DNA of 64,000 nucleotides from positions 62,001 through 126,000 of the forward strand of contig CANKLE010000008.1 in assembly GCA_947483075.1 (NCBI GenBank). The letters are read 5' to 3'. The notes below the pieces were generated by a model. The model was not told the origin of the DNA, did no database searches, and saw nothing but the letters and a program-made list of their open reading frames with translations. Both the position numbers and the translations under genes were made by a program. The stretch comes from Flavobacteriaceae bacterium (GTDB lineage Bacteria; Bacteroidota; Bacteroidia; Flavobacteriales; Flavobacteriaceae). This document shows positions 47,278 through 54,820 of this stretch, in pieces; positions within the stretch are counted from its first letter, which is position 1; every line of letters begins with the position of its first letter.

Positions 47278-48474
47278 ATGCGTAAATTTATACTACTCAC
47301 ACTCCTGTTGCTCTCCGTATTTATTTTACGGCCTTGGGCTTGTTCCAAGCAAGAACGAATAGGTTCTGAGGGTTCGGATATGATTGAGGGTCGTATTCCT
47401 ATATTACTTCCTTCTGAAATAAATTACCCCAAATTATCCCGCAATTATATTGCCGATAAACGGTATGCGATTGATAAATTTTGTTCCAAGTTTTGGAGCA
47501 GCGACCAATCCAATTTGAGTTTCTTGGTGGCCAAAAACGGACAAATTATTTACGAGCGTTACCAAGGATTAGGCAAACGGGAAACCCAAACGCCTATCAC
47601 GGCTGAGACTCCCTTGCACATTGCCTCGGTGAGTAAAGTCGTTACCGCCACGGCCGTGTTGTTGTTGGTGAATAAAAACCAGATTAGTCTAGACCAAAAA
47701 GTAAACAGCATCTTGCCGAGTTTTCCGTATCCCGAAGTGACCATCCGGAGTTTGTTGGCACACCGCAGTGGTATGCGCAATTACGCCTATTTTACCGAAG
47801 ATCCTGGCGTGTGGGACCGAAACCAAACCTTGAGCAACGAAGACGTGTTGCGCTTGCTCGGCGAAAAAAACATCCAATTGGAAAGCCCCTCCAACAGCCA
47901 TTTTAGTTACTGCAACACCAATTACGCCATCTTGGCTTTGGTGATCGAAAAAATTACGGGAATGCCTTATCCCGAAGCCATCCAGAAAATGATTTTTACT
48001 CCCTTGGGCATGAACCATAGTTTTGTATTTGAATTAGAAAAAGACAAAGAAACCGCCATGCCATCCTACAAAGGCAACAACATCCGTTTGGCCTACGATT
48101 ATTTGGATGCGGTCTATGGGGATAAGAACATTTACAGTACGCCCCGCGATTTATTGAAATTTGATCTAGCTCGAAAATCGGATCAGTTTGTGAGCCCGGA
48201 ACTGCGCAAACAAATTTACCAGGGCTACAGCAACGAGCACAAAGGCGTAAAAAATTATGGCTTGGGCATCCGCATGATGGAATGGGAAAACGGCAAAAAC
48301 TTTTACTTTCACAACGGCTGGTGGCACGGCAGCACCTCGACCTACATTACGCTGTTGGATGAAAATGTCACCATTATTGGCATCTCGAATAAATTTACCA
48401 AAAATGTCTACGCCAGCCGAAAACTCGCTTCCTTGTTTGGAGATTATCCGTTTGAAATGGAGGAGGATGAATAA
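47278..48474 (+). CDS. class C beta-lactamase-like serine hydrolase
   Basis: This is a 398-aa exported serine hydrolase of the beta-lactamase/penicillin-binding protein class C fold. It has an N-terminal signal (RKFILLTLLLLSVFIL ... WACSKQE, possibly a lipoprotein). The catalytic triad motifs are SVSK (SxxK in HIASVSKVVTATAVLL), YCN (YxN in FSYCNTNYAIL) and HNGWWHGSTS (HxG region). Family members include esterases, peptidases and true beta-lactamases; nothing here points to antibiotic resistance. Its stop lies at the edge of a MITE-like element. Confidence 0.88.
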   Translation: MRKFILLTLLLLSVFILRPWACSKQERIGSEGSDMIEGRIPILLPSEINYPKLSRNYIADKRYAIDKFCSKFWSSDQSNLSFLVAKNGQIIYERYQGLGKRETQTPITAETPLHIASVSKVVTATAVLLLVNKNQISLDQKVNSILPSFPYPEVTIRSLLAHRSGMRNYAYFTEDPGVWDRNQTLSNEDVLRLLGEKNIQLESPSNSHFSYCNTNYAILALVIEKITGMPYPEAIQKMIFTPLGMNHSFVFELEKDKETAMPSYKGNNIRLAYDYLDAVYGDKNIYSTPRDLLKFDLARKSDQFVSPELRKQIYQGYSNEHKGVKNYGLGIRMMEWENGKNFYFHNGWWHGSTSTYITLLDENVTIIGISNKFTKNVYASRKLASLFGDYPFEMEEDE

Positions 48475-48479
48475 TTAAA

Positions 48480-48720
48480 AATTAATAATTAATAATGAAA
48501 AATTGGGGTGTGCTGAAAAAGTGCATCTAGCCCTGATGGAAGCGGCATCCTTTTGGGGCGGCGTTCGACACAAAAGATACAGCGAACAGCAGGTTCCCGG
48601 CTCCTCCATCAACTAATTTTGGAAACAATTTGTTTTTAACGCTTCGCTAAGAAAACCAACGCACACTTTATCGTTATATTTGCAGCCTAATTATTAATTT
48701 TTCATTATTAATTATTAATT
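48480..48720. mobile_element. MITE-like element with perfect 25-bp terminal inverted repeats
   Basis: The segment 48480-48504 (begins AATTAATAATTAATAATG) is an exact 25-bp inverted repeat of 48696-48720. They enclose about 190 bp of more GC-rich sequence (48505-48695) that contains no open frame and several short inverted arms, for example CTTTTG/CAAAAG around 48552 and 48575. It starts 5 bp after the serine hydrolase stop and ends 5 bp before the mature tmRNA 5' end. The centre resembles a repeat I remember as abundant between genes in Flavobacterium, so it may be a dispersed non-autonomous element. Confidence 0.55.
48675..48682 (+). promoter_or_regulatory. -7 box of ssrA
   Basis: TATATTTG (TAnnTTTG) 44 bp before the mature tmRNA 5' end. 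No -33 element at standard spacing. The right terminal repeat of the MITE-like element lies between this box and the tmRNA. Confidence 0.5.
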
Positions 48721-48725
48721 AAACT

Positions 48726-49120
48726 GGGGTCGACTGGTTTTGACAGCAAGTCGAATTGAACAGTAAGCACGTCGAGATATGAGGCCGTTCTCGTAAAAAA
48801 TAGCTTCAAAACTATACACGGCGAAGGAAACTACGCTCTAGCTGCATAATCTGAATTAAAGTAAGATTAGCCTCGTCCTACTAGGTAGGAAAGCCAGATT
48901 CACCTCGAAAGCCCTGATTCTAGGCGGTCGATACAGGTGAATCGTAAATTAGAATCTAAGAACAGTTGCGCTTTGAGGCTGTTACGAAAACCAAAGAAGC
49001 TAAGGAATTGGTGGTTGTTTCTGACCGAGCCGATTAACGAAAATCCATTCAGAAAATAAACGTGTAGAAAGCTCTTTAGTTGCTTGTTTGGACGGGAGTT
49101 CGACTCTCCCCGACTCCACA
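48726..49120 (+). ncRNA. ssrA: transfer-messenger RNA (tmRNA)
   Basis: tmRNA rescues stalled ribosomes. The 5' end GGGGTCGACTGGTTTTGACA and the 3' end CGACTCC form the 7-bp acceptor stem (with one G-U pair); the T arm is GGGAGTTCGACTCTCCC. The tag reading frame is at 48820-48849 and encodes GEGNYALAA followed by TAA, close to flavobacterial tags. The terminal CCA is only partly encoded. A terminator follows at 49143. The tyrosine integrase gene starts 247 bp downstream, and the 3' end of ssrA is a classic integration site for islands. Confidence 0.95.
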
Positions 49121-49142
49121 TTTAACTTTTCAAAGTAAAGCA

Positions 49143-49179
49143 AAAGCCTGTAAATCTTAGGATTTACGGGCTTTTTCAT
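49143..49179 (+). terminator. terminator of ssrA
   Basis: A 14-bp stem (49143-49156 with 49161-49174, core GTAAATC/GATTTAC and one T-G pair), loop TTAG, then a run of T. Confidence 0.88.
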
Positions 49180-49267
49180 TTTACCTACCTTTCAAATTAT
49201 TCATTAAATCTCATAAAATAGGTGGTAAAATCGGTTACCCAAAAAAATCAAAAAAAAAGGTAACCGA
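49179..49267. repeat. two nested inverted repeats between ssrA and the integrase
   Basis: Pair 1: TTTTACCTACCT (49179-49190) and AGGTGGTAAAA (49220-49230), inverted with one base missing. Pair 2: TCGGTTACC (49231-49239) and GGTAACCGA (49259-49267), a perfect 9-bp inverted pair with a 19-nt spacer. Their location between ssrA and int suggests recombinase-binding or attachment-site DNA. Confidence 0.5.
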
Positions 49268-49367
49268 ATTTCACGCGAAGCCAATGATAGCAAGCAGTTC
49301 AAAAGATGAACATCTTGACAAAAAAGGATAAAATAAGTAATTTGTATAACAAAAAAGTCACCACAAA

Positions 49368-50615
49368 ATGAAACACAAAATGACCATTCTTTTCTACGTG
49401 AAAAGTTCAAAAGCATCAAGAAATGGCCTATTACCCATTTACCAAAGAATAACAATCAATGGAGGCCGTATCGAACTAAGCACTTCAAGGTATGTTGAAA
49501 AAGCAAAATGGAACACCGCAGCAGGCAAAATCAAAGGAAATTCAGAAGAAGCTAGATTAATAAATAGCCATCTAGACCAGCTCAAAAACAAAGTATACGA
49601 AACAGAAAAATGGTTGATCAATAACGACCAGGAAATAAACGTGTCAACCTTCAAAAACAAACTGATTGGCATAGAAGAAAACCAAAGAATGCTACTCGTA
49701 ATCTTTGAAGACCATAACAAGCGAATGAACGATTTGGTAGGAAAAGAATTCTCCATCAATACCTACAAAAGATACGAAACAGCATTAAAACACACCAGAG
49801 AATTTCTCAAAAGCCAATACCGCAGCAACGATATAGCCATAAGCAAAGTTGACATAGCGTTTGTCAACGACTTTGATTTTTACCTTAGAAACAATAAAAA
49901 CTGCAACAACAATTCCACCATCAAATACATCAGAAACTTTGGCAAAATAATCAAACAGAGCTATGTAAATGGTTGGCTAGAAAAAGACCCTTTTTTAAGT
50001 TACAAGGGAAAAGTTAGAGAAGTTGAACGCGTTTATTTAAGTCAAGAAGAAATTGAGACAATCATAAACAAAGAGCTAGCAATCAAACGCCTAGAACTCG
50101 TAAGAGATATGTTTGCGTTCAGTTGTTTCACCGGCTTGGCCTATATAGATGTTTTCAACCTATCAAAAGCCAATATCATTATTGGAATAGACGGCGAAAA
50201 ATGGATTTCAACCCACCGTCAAAAAACAGAATCAGCCTCCAAAATCCCAATCCTACCCGTCACACAAATGATAATCGAAAAATACCAAAACCACCCACAA
50301 TGCCTCAGCAATAACAAGTTACTACCAATACTTTCAAACCAAAAAATGAACGCCTATTTAAAAGAGCTAGCCGATCTCTGCAACATAAACAAAGAACTCA
50401 CCTTTCACATTGCCAGACACACATTTGCAACCACAGTGACACTCACAAACGGCGTGCCAATAGAAAGCGTGAGCAAAATGTTGGGGCACAAAGACCTGCG
50501 CACCACACAACACTATGCAAAAGTGCTCGATAAAAAAGTAAGCGAAGACATGAAAATTCTAAAAGATAAATTGGTGTTCCAGGATCTAAGAGTAAAAAAA
50601 TCGGGAGTATTATAA
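49368..50615 (+). CDS. tyrosine recombinase/integrase
   Basis: This 415-aa site-specific integrase is of the Bacteroidota mobile-element type. It has an arm-binding N-terminal domain (about 1-90), a SAM-like core-binding domain (about 105-205) and a catalytic domain from about 215. The catalytic residues seen are Lys near STHRQKTESASKIP, HIARHTFATTV (HxxR), MLGHKDLRTTQHYAKV with the nucleophile Tyr. The first catalytic Arg is absent: the usual TGLR is TGLA. A second in-frame ATG lies at 49380. Its place just after ssrA suggests it catalysed integration of the downstream DNA. It overlaps the convergent kinase gene by 6 bp. Confidence 0.92.
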   Translation: MKHKMTILFYVKSSKASRNGLLPIYQRITINGGRIELSTSRYVEKAKWNTAAGKIKGNSEEARLINSHLDQLKNKVYETEKWLINNDQEINVSTFKNKLIGIEENQRMLLVIFEDHNKRMNDLVGKEFSINTYKRYETALKHTREFLKSQYRSNDIAISKVDIAFVNDFDFYLRNNKNCNNNSTIKYIRNFGKIIKQSYVNGWLEKDPFLSYKGKVREVERVYLSQEEIETIINKELAIKRLELVRDMFAFSCFTGLAYIDVFNLSKANIIIGIDGEKWISTHRQKTESASKIPILPVTQMIIEKYQNHPQCLSNNKLLPILSNQKMNAYLKELADLCNINKELTFHIARHTFATTVTLTNGVPIESVSKMLGHKDLRTTQHYAKVLDKKVSEDMKILKDKLVFQDLRVKKSGVL

Positions 50616-52628
50616 ACTTCTGATTTTCACTTTCATCAAAATAAAAGTACCTTCATGCGGGGTACTACGTATAGTAAGTTGTGCCTTAATCGTTTTAGCC
50701 CTTTCTTGCATATTCGTTAAGCCAATGCCCGGTTTGGTGGCCAGCATATCAAAACCAATACCATCATCTTGTATTTGCAATATCAAGTTATTATCTACGA
50801 TGGTAATAGTTACCTTACATTCTTTAGCATTTGCATGTTTAGTCGCATTTAAAAGGCATTCTTGCACGATCCTAAATAGATTAATTTTTAGGACACTATC
50901 TATTGTATCCCAATCAATTTCACTCGGCGTTTCAAATACAAAAACAGTTGCTCCAATTTCATTTTGCAGTTGAATCATATTGTAAAGTAAGCTCATAAAA
51001 TCAAGCTGATTGTCAACAATTTCATTGCGTAAGTCATGCGAGATAGATCTAATTTCGCGTTCTATTTCTTGTAGCAAGTCAACATATATCAACCGTTTTT
51101 CCTTGGCTTCTTTGGTATCGCTTTCATTCCAAATACCCAACTGCATGCGGGCGCCATATAGCTTATTCATAACACCATCATGCAACTCCTTTGATATGCG
51201 ATTTTGCTCCAGTTCTTTGGTAATACTGAGCTTGAGTTGGTACTCTTTAAGCAATTCAAAAATTTCCTCTTCGGCTTTTTGTTGTGCTATTCTAAACTCA
51301 ATTTCTCTTTTCTGATTTTGTATATACCGGTAAATAAGCACTAATACCAAGGCAAAAATAATTAGCAATGCCCCAAAAAGTATATAGTTAATCTTGGTAC
51401 TCAATACCTTATTCTCCTCCTCTACCGCTGCTGTTTCATATTCTATTCGAGCATATTTATTGCGGCTTATGCGTTGGGCTTTTGCCAAACTATCGGTTAT
51501 AGAAATATATCTTTTATCATAAACAGCCGCATTCTCATGGTCTATTTGAGATAACAATTGCAACGATTTCTTGGTTTCTTCCCCCATCTTCAGCTTTTCA
51601 GCCAATGCAAGTGCTTGTTTTAAATATGAAGTTGAAAGTAAGGTGTCTTTTTTAATTGAATAGTATTCCCCAAGATTTTTATATTGGTAAACCATTTTAT
51701 CTTTAAAATCGTTTTTAATAGCTATTGAAAGCGCTTCATTAATATACTTTACGGCCCATTTTACATCTCCAGTCTTCATTTTAGAATAACCTAAATTGCC
51801 AATAGTAGTTACATATCCCTGTAACCATTTTTCTTTTAAACCGAGTTTTAATACGGTTTGTAACTCGAGTATAGATTTGTTGTATTGATGTTTTTTTTCA
51901 TAAACATTTGAAAGGTTTACAGAAACGGATACACTATTTTGCAATTGTGTTTGTATAGTTGAATTCGATGTGTATAAATCATTTAAAACACGTTTTGCTT
52001 GTAAGTGATATTTTAAGGCATCATCATACTCTTCCAGTTTTTCAAAATTACATCCAAGTAAGGTATAAGAAGTAAATAGCATTTCTAAATCATGGCCTTT
52101 TTTAAGATATAGTAATGCGTTAGACACTTGTATTTCACTTTCTAAATAATTGCCTTCATAAAATAAAATGTATGCTTTTTTTACTAATTCAATTCCAATC
52201 CGATCTTTGTTGTTAAGTAATCTGTATAATTTCTCGGATTGTTGATGATAATAATAGGCGCTGTCTTTTTGAGAAAATTCATACGTATCTCCCAAATGAG
52301 AATAGGCTCTTGCTAGTGAAAAAGTATCTTTGGCAATACTTGATAATTGAATATTTATTTTGCTTACTTCCGAAGATTTTGAAAATTGATTCAGATAGTA
52401 ATATTCACTTGATAAATCAAATAGAAAATGCCTACATACAGTATCATTTGGGATCTTATTTGAAATTTCAAAAAGTGAGTCTAAATAATTCAACTTAAAT
52501 TTTAAGTTGTTTTTCTTGTAACGTTCATTTAAAAACAATTTAGAGTTTAGCCCTTCAACTTTGTGTTGGTTGCAAGCTATTACTAAAAAACAAATAGTGA
52601 ATACAATTAAAATTTTAGGTTTATTCAA
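50610..52628 (-). CDS. TPR-domain sensor histidine kinase (NarX/LytS-like HisKA_3)
   Basis: This 672-aa sensor starts at a TTG (52628-52626): an in-frame TGA lies four codons upstream and no ATG occurs before the signal region. The N-terminus is a signal peptide or lipobox (ILIVFTICFLVIAC, Cys19). TPR repeats fill about 60-370 in the periplasm (for example YSHLGDTYEFSQKDSAYYY, LGYSKMKTGDVKWAVKYINE). One TM helix (about 414-434) leads to a coiled coil, HisKA_3 with RISKELHDGVMNKLYG (phospho-acceptor His) and HATPase_c (LLNATKHANAKE, QIQDDGIGFD). Such kinases pair with LuxR-type regulators like that at 53955. Confidence 0.9.
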   Translation of the reverse strand: MNKPKILIVFTICFLVIACNQHKVEGLNSKLFLNERYKKNNLKFKLNYLDSLFEISNKIPNDTVCRHFLFDLSSEYYYLNQFSKSSEVSKINIQLSSIAKDTFSLARAYSHLGDTYEFSQKDSAYYYHQQSEKLYRLLNNKDRIGIELVKKAYILFYEGNYLESEIQVSNALLYLKKGHDLEMLFTSYTLLGCNFEKLEEYDDALKYHLQAKRVLNDLYTSNSTIQTQLQNSVSVSVNLSNVYEKKHQYNKSILELQTVLKLGLKEKWLQGYVTTIGNLGYSKMKTGDVKWAVKYINEALSIAIKNDFKDKMVYQYKNLGEYYSIKKDTLLSTSYLKQALALAEKLKMGEETKKSLQLLSQIDHENAAVYDKRYISITDSLAKAQRISRNKYARIEYETAAVEEENKVLSTKINYILFGALLIIFALVLVLIYRYIQNQKREIEFRIAQQKAEEEIFELLKEYQLKLSITKELEQNRISKELHDGVMNKLYGARMQLGIWNESDTKEAKEKRLIYVDLLQEIEREIRSISHDLRNEIVDNQLDFMSLLYNMIQLQNEIGATVFVFETPSEIDWDTIDSVLKINLFRIVQECLLNATKHANAKECKVTITIVDNNLILQIQDDGIGFDMLATKPGIGLTNMQERAKTIKAQLTIRSTPHEGTFILMKVKIRSL

Positions 52629-52658
52629 TTTTTTTATTCAAAAATAATCAAAAAAAAA

Positions 52659-52677
52659 CCATGTTATAATAACATGG
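52659..52677 (-). terminator. terminator of the 53-aa lipoprotein gene
   Basis: The arms CCATGTTA (52659-52666) and TAACATGG (52670-52677) have a 3-nt loop. On the minus strand eight T follow. It lies 10 bp after the lipoprotein stop. Confidence 0.8.
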
Positions 52678-52686
52678 CTTAAGTCT

Positions 52687-52848
52687 TTACTTTCTTGGAG
52701 GAGGTATCAATGGATCCCCATCTTTGGCGGTAAGGCTTGTATCGGTTTGCGCTGTAGGATTGGAAATTAGTTCGTCTAAAGTGCAAGAGTTTAAAGACAC
52801 ACAAACAATAGTCAATAAAAATAGTTTTACTAAAAAATTAGGTTTCAT
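52687..52848 (-). CDS. short lipoprotein, 53 aa
   Basis: This short gene has an ATG at 52848-52846 and a TAA at 52689-52687. The product has a clear lipoprotein signal (KPNFLVKLFLLTIVCVSLNSC, Cys22), followed by about 31 polar, unstructured residues rich in Thr, Asp and Pro, ending IPPPRK. The signal peptide, clean termini and a terminator 10 bp downstream argue that it is real. It lies between the TPR kinase and the LytTR regulator, both on the same strand. No family recognised; a role as a small signal or sensor partner is only a guess. Confidence 0.65.
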   Translation of the reverse strand: MKPNFLVKLFLLTIVCVSLNSCTLDELISNPTAQTDTSLTAKDGDPLIPPPRK

Positions 52849-52948
52849 AAAAAATCAGATTAAAAATTAGAAATAGATGTTCTGTCATGTCCTCTGGACA
52901 CAACTACTCAATTGATTTTTCTGAAAAGAAGGGAAGTCTTTCTCAGCC

Positions 52949-53097
52949 GTGTTTTAAGGTCATATCCCTACCTTAAAACACACAGTAAAGCTTTACTATT
53001 CCGTATTTGGAACAGTCAAATTTATAGAGACTAACCCATTAACAACCATAGTTTTAACTGGGTTTAGTAACTCGTATACCGGCAAGAGTAACCGGTA
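52949..53097. other. intergenic region with three consecutive hairpins
   Basis: The 281-bp gap between the 53-aa lipoprotein and the LytTR gene holds three inverted repeats: a perfect 12-bp stem GTGTTTTAAGGT (52949-52960) with 52970-52981; ACTAACCCA with TGGGTTTAGT (about 53032-53068, one bulge); and TACCGG (53077-53082) with CCGGTA (53092-53097). None has a T-run suitable for a terminator on either strand. It could be a structured leader of the lipoprotein gene, a 3' UTR of the LytTR gene, or a small RNA. Confidence 0.45.
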
Positions 53098-53129
53098 GTG
53101 TTTTGAGAATAAGTCAACAAATCTTGCGT

Positions 53130-53843
53130 CTAAGAGATGCGTAGAATTATCGTATCAATATTTATTTTGTAGGTTCTAGAAAAAGGAAGTAGGATTTCAT
53201 TGTTTTGCAAATAGCAACTGTTTTTGCCTAAGTTTATTCGGCTTACGTATTGAATATTAATCACATAGCCGTGGTGTATTCTAAAAAAGTAAAACGGCAG
53301 TAATTTCTCAAAATACTTTAGGGTTTTATAGGCCGAGATTACTTTACCCGAGGCCATATAAAAATCGGTGGTATTATTATCTGCTTTTAGATAAACAATC
53401 TCACTAGATCGAATAAAATTATAATCGCCATTTGATTTTATAGAAATAGTATCGGCAAATAAGGCTTTGTGTGTTTTTTGGTAGCGCATCAAGCATTTGC
53501 GCAATTCATTCGGGTCAATTGGAGTAAGCAAAAAACCCGTTACTCCCCGCTGATAGGCTTCATAAGCGGTCTCTTTTCCCTCGCTCAAAATAATTATAGT
53601 AGGCAACTCGTCCAAAAACTCATGCAATTCACTCAAAATAGACAAGGAAATAGCATCCGATTCTTTTTCTATCTTTTTAATAGTTATAAATACAACATTG
53701 GGTTTTAATTCCAAAATTCTATTAATCGCCTCTGTTCTGGTTTTACATACCGCCACACACAAAAAATCGTCATATTCTTTCAGGAGGTCCAATGTAGAAT
53801 CCAACCCAACAGAACTATCAACAAGTATATACGAAAACTGCAT
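53130..53843 (-). CDS. LytTR-family regulator with degenerate receiver
   Basis: This is a 237-aa regulator. The C-terminal LytTR DNA-binding domain (about 135-235) is well kept: ISIKSNGDYNFIRSSEIVYLKADNNTT, the FFRIHHGYVINIQYVSRI block and ILLPFSRTYK. The N-terminal half has a receiver-like layout, but the phospho-acceptor position reads VVFITIKKI instead of FLDxxMP, and the first acidic pair is VDSS instead of VDD; the conserved Lys position reads LLTPIDP. It probably cannot be phosphorylated in the usual way. Divergent from the LuxR-type regulator with a shared palindromic site between them. Confidence 0.88.
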   Translation of the reverse strand: MQFSYILVDSSVGLDSTLDLLKEYDDFLCVAVCKTRTEAINRILELKPNVVFITIKKIEKESDAISLSILSELHEFLDELPTIIILSEGKETAYEAYQRGVTGFLLTPIDPNELRKCLMRYQKTHKALFADTISIKSNGDYNFIRSSEIVYLKADNNTTDFYMASGKVISAYKTLKYFEKLLPFYFFRIHHGYVINIQYVSRINLGKNSCYLQNNEILLPFSRTYKINIDTIILRIS

Positions 53844-53882
53844 TTTTTTTATTGCAATGTATACTGGGCTTAAAAACTCATT

Positions 53883-53927
53883 TTACGGTAAAACCGTAAT
53901 TCTATTCCTATTTTTTAAGTAGTTTTG
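53883..53927 (+). promoter_or_regulatory. palindromic ACCGTAA site and promoter of the LuxR-type regulator
   Basis: TTACGGT-AAA-ACCGTAA (53883-53899) is a 7-bp inverted repeat. A -7 box TAGTTTTG (53920-53927) starts 27 bp after the start of the ACCGTAA half-site (53893). On the minus strand a TACATTG sequence begins at 53861, 28 bp from the inverse half-site, suggesting a divergent promoter for the LytTR gene. The same half-site recurs at two other promoters in this island. Confidence 0.6.
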
Positions 53928-53954
53928 GTTAAATTTATTAATGTAAAGCTGAAA

Positions 53955-54638
53955 ATGGATACATCAATTCATCCAAAAAGAACTATTTTGATTGTTGACG
54001 ACCATCCTATCACAGTAGACAGCTACCAATCACTTTTGGCTACAATAGAGTCAAACAAGCAGGCCAATTACCTTGTCGCTTTTACTTGTGAACAAGCCTA
54101 CAATACCATAAACAGCAATCATCTAGAAAATCAACCCATACATTTTGCGTTTATAGACATCAGTCTACCGGTCTATAAAGAAAAAAATATGTACTCGGGT
54201 ATTGACATAGCCTTACATGTCCAAAAACTATTTCCTCAATGTAAAATAGTTATCATTACTATGTACAAAGAACCGTTGTGGGTAAATCAAATATTTAAAG
54301 GGCTCAATCCAGAAGGCTTTATTGCCAAAAGCGACATAAACTTCAAAAGCTTTCCCGAAATATTTCAAAGCATAGAAAAAAATGAAGTATACATTAGTCT
54401 ATCCATAAAATTGGCACAAAAAATATTGATCCAAAACAATATAAATTGGGATGATTACGACAGCAAAATACTGCATTACATTACCCAAGGAATCAAAACA
54501 ATCAATCTTCCCGATTACATTCCGCTTTCCTTAAGCACCATAGAAAAAAGAAAAGCAAACATCAAAAAACAGCTTATACTCACCACCGGTTCAGACAAAG
54601 AACTAATAGATGTAGCACGGAAATTAGGCTTTATATAA
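53955..54638 (+). CDS. LuxR/NarL-type response regulator
   Basis: This is a 227-aa two-component regulator from the ATG at 53955; the upstream in-frame start is only a TTG that overlaps the promoter. The receiver (about 8-150) has the acidic pair in LIVDDHPI, the phospho-acceptor Asp in FAFIDISLPV, Thr in IVIITMY and Lys in GFIAKSD. The C-terminal part (about 165-220) is a LuxR-type helix-turn-helix (DSKILHYITQGIKTINLPDYIPLSLSTIEKRKANIKKQL is the relevant region). It likely answers to the TPR kinase at 50610-52628, since such kinases typically partner NarL-type regulators. Confidence 0.88.
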   Translation: MDTSIHPKRTILIVDDHPITVDSYQSLLATIESNKQANYLVAFTCEQAYNTINSNHLENQPIHFAFIDISLPVYKEKNMYSGIDIALHVQKLFPQCKIVIITMYKEPLWVNQIFKGLNPEGFIAKSDINFKSFPEIFQSIEKNEVYISLSIKLAQKILIQNNINWDDYDSKILHYITQGIKTINLPDYIPLSLSTIEKRKANIKKQLILTTGSDKELIDVARKLGFI

Positions 54639-54659
54639 ACCAGAACTTCCTACACATAA

Positions 54660-54691
54660 AAAATAGCCTCTAATTTGTTAGAGGCTATTTT
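54660..54691 (+). terminator. terminator of the LuxR-type regulator gene
   Basis: A perfect 14-bp stem (54660-54673 with 54678-54691, core TAGCCTCTAA) with loop TTTG, 21 bp after the stop. The symmetric A and T ends allow function on both strands. Confidence 0.88.
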
Positions 54692-54760
54692 AGTTTATAT
54701 ATTTTCTACAGGTAGTTTCTTAGTACACACTACTCCTATACTACTCTACTTTTTTACTCA

Positions 54761-54820
54761 AAACCGTAAAAAAAAGCCCAAAAAACCGTAATCACATACT
54801 CATTAATCAGTTTAATTTTG
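54761..54820 (+). promoter_or_regulatory. repeated ACCGTAA promoter module, copy 1
   Basis: A 31-bp sequence (54761-54791) is identical to 58602-58632. It has ACCGTAA half-sites at 54763 and 54785, 22 bp apart, separated by A-rich DNA with GCCC in the centre. A -7 box TAATTTTG (54813-54820) starts 28 bp after the second half-site and has no -33 element, as in an activator-dependent promoter. It drives the beta-helix gene at 54951 with a leader of about 125 nt. Together with the terminator at 54660, this describes the 312-bp gap 54639-54950; the rest is AT-rich without other signal. Confidence 0.65.

Noticed and set aside
48900-49121. Open frame of 73 codons on the minus strand
   Set aside because: It is antisense to the tmRNA gene and has no independent support.
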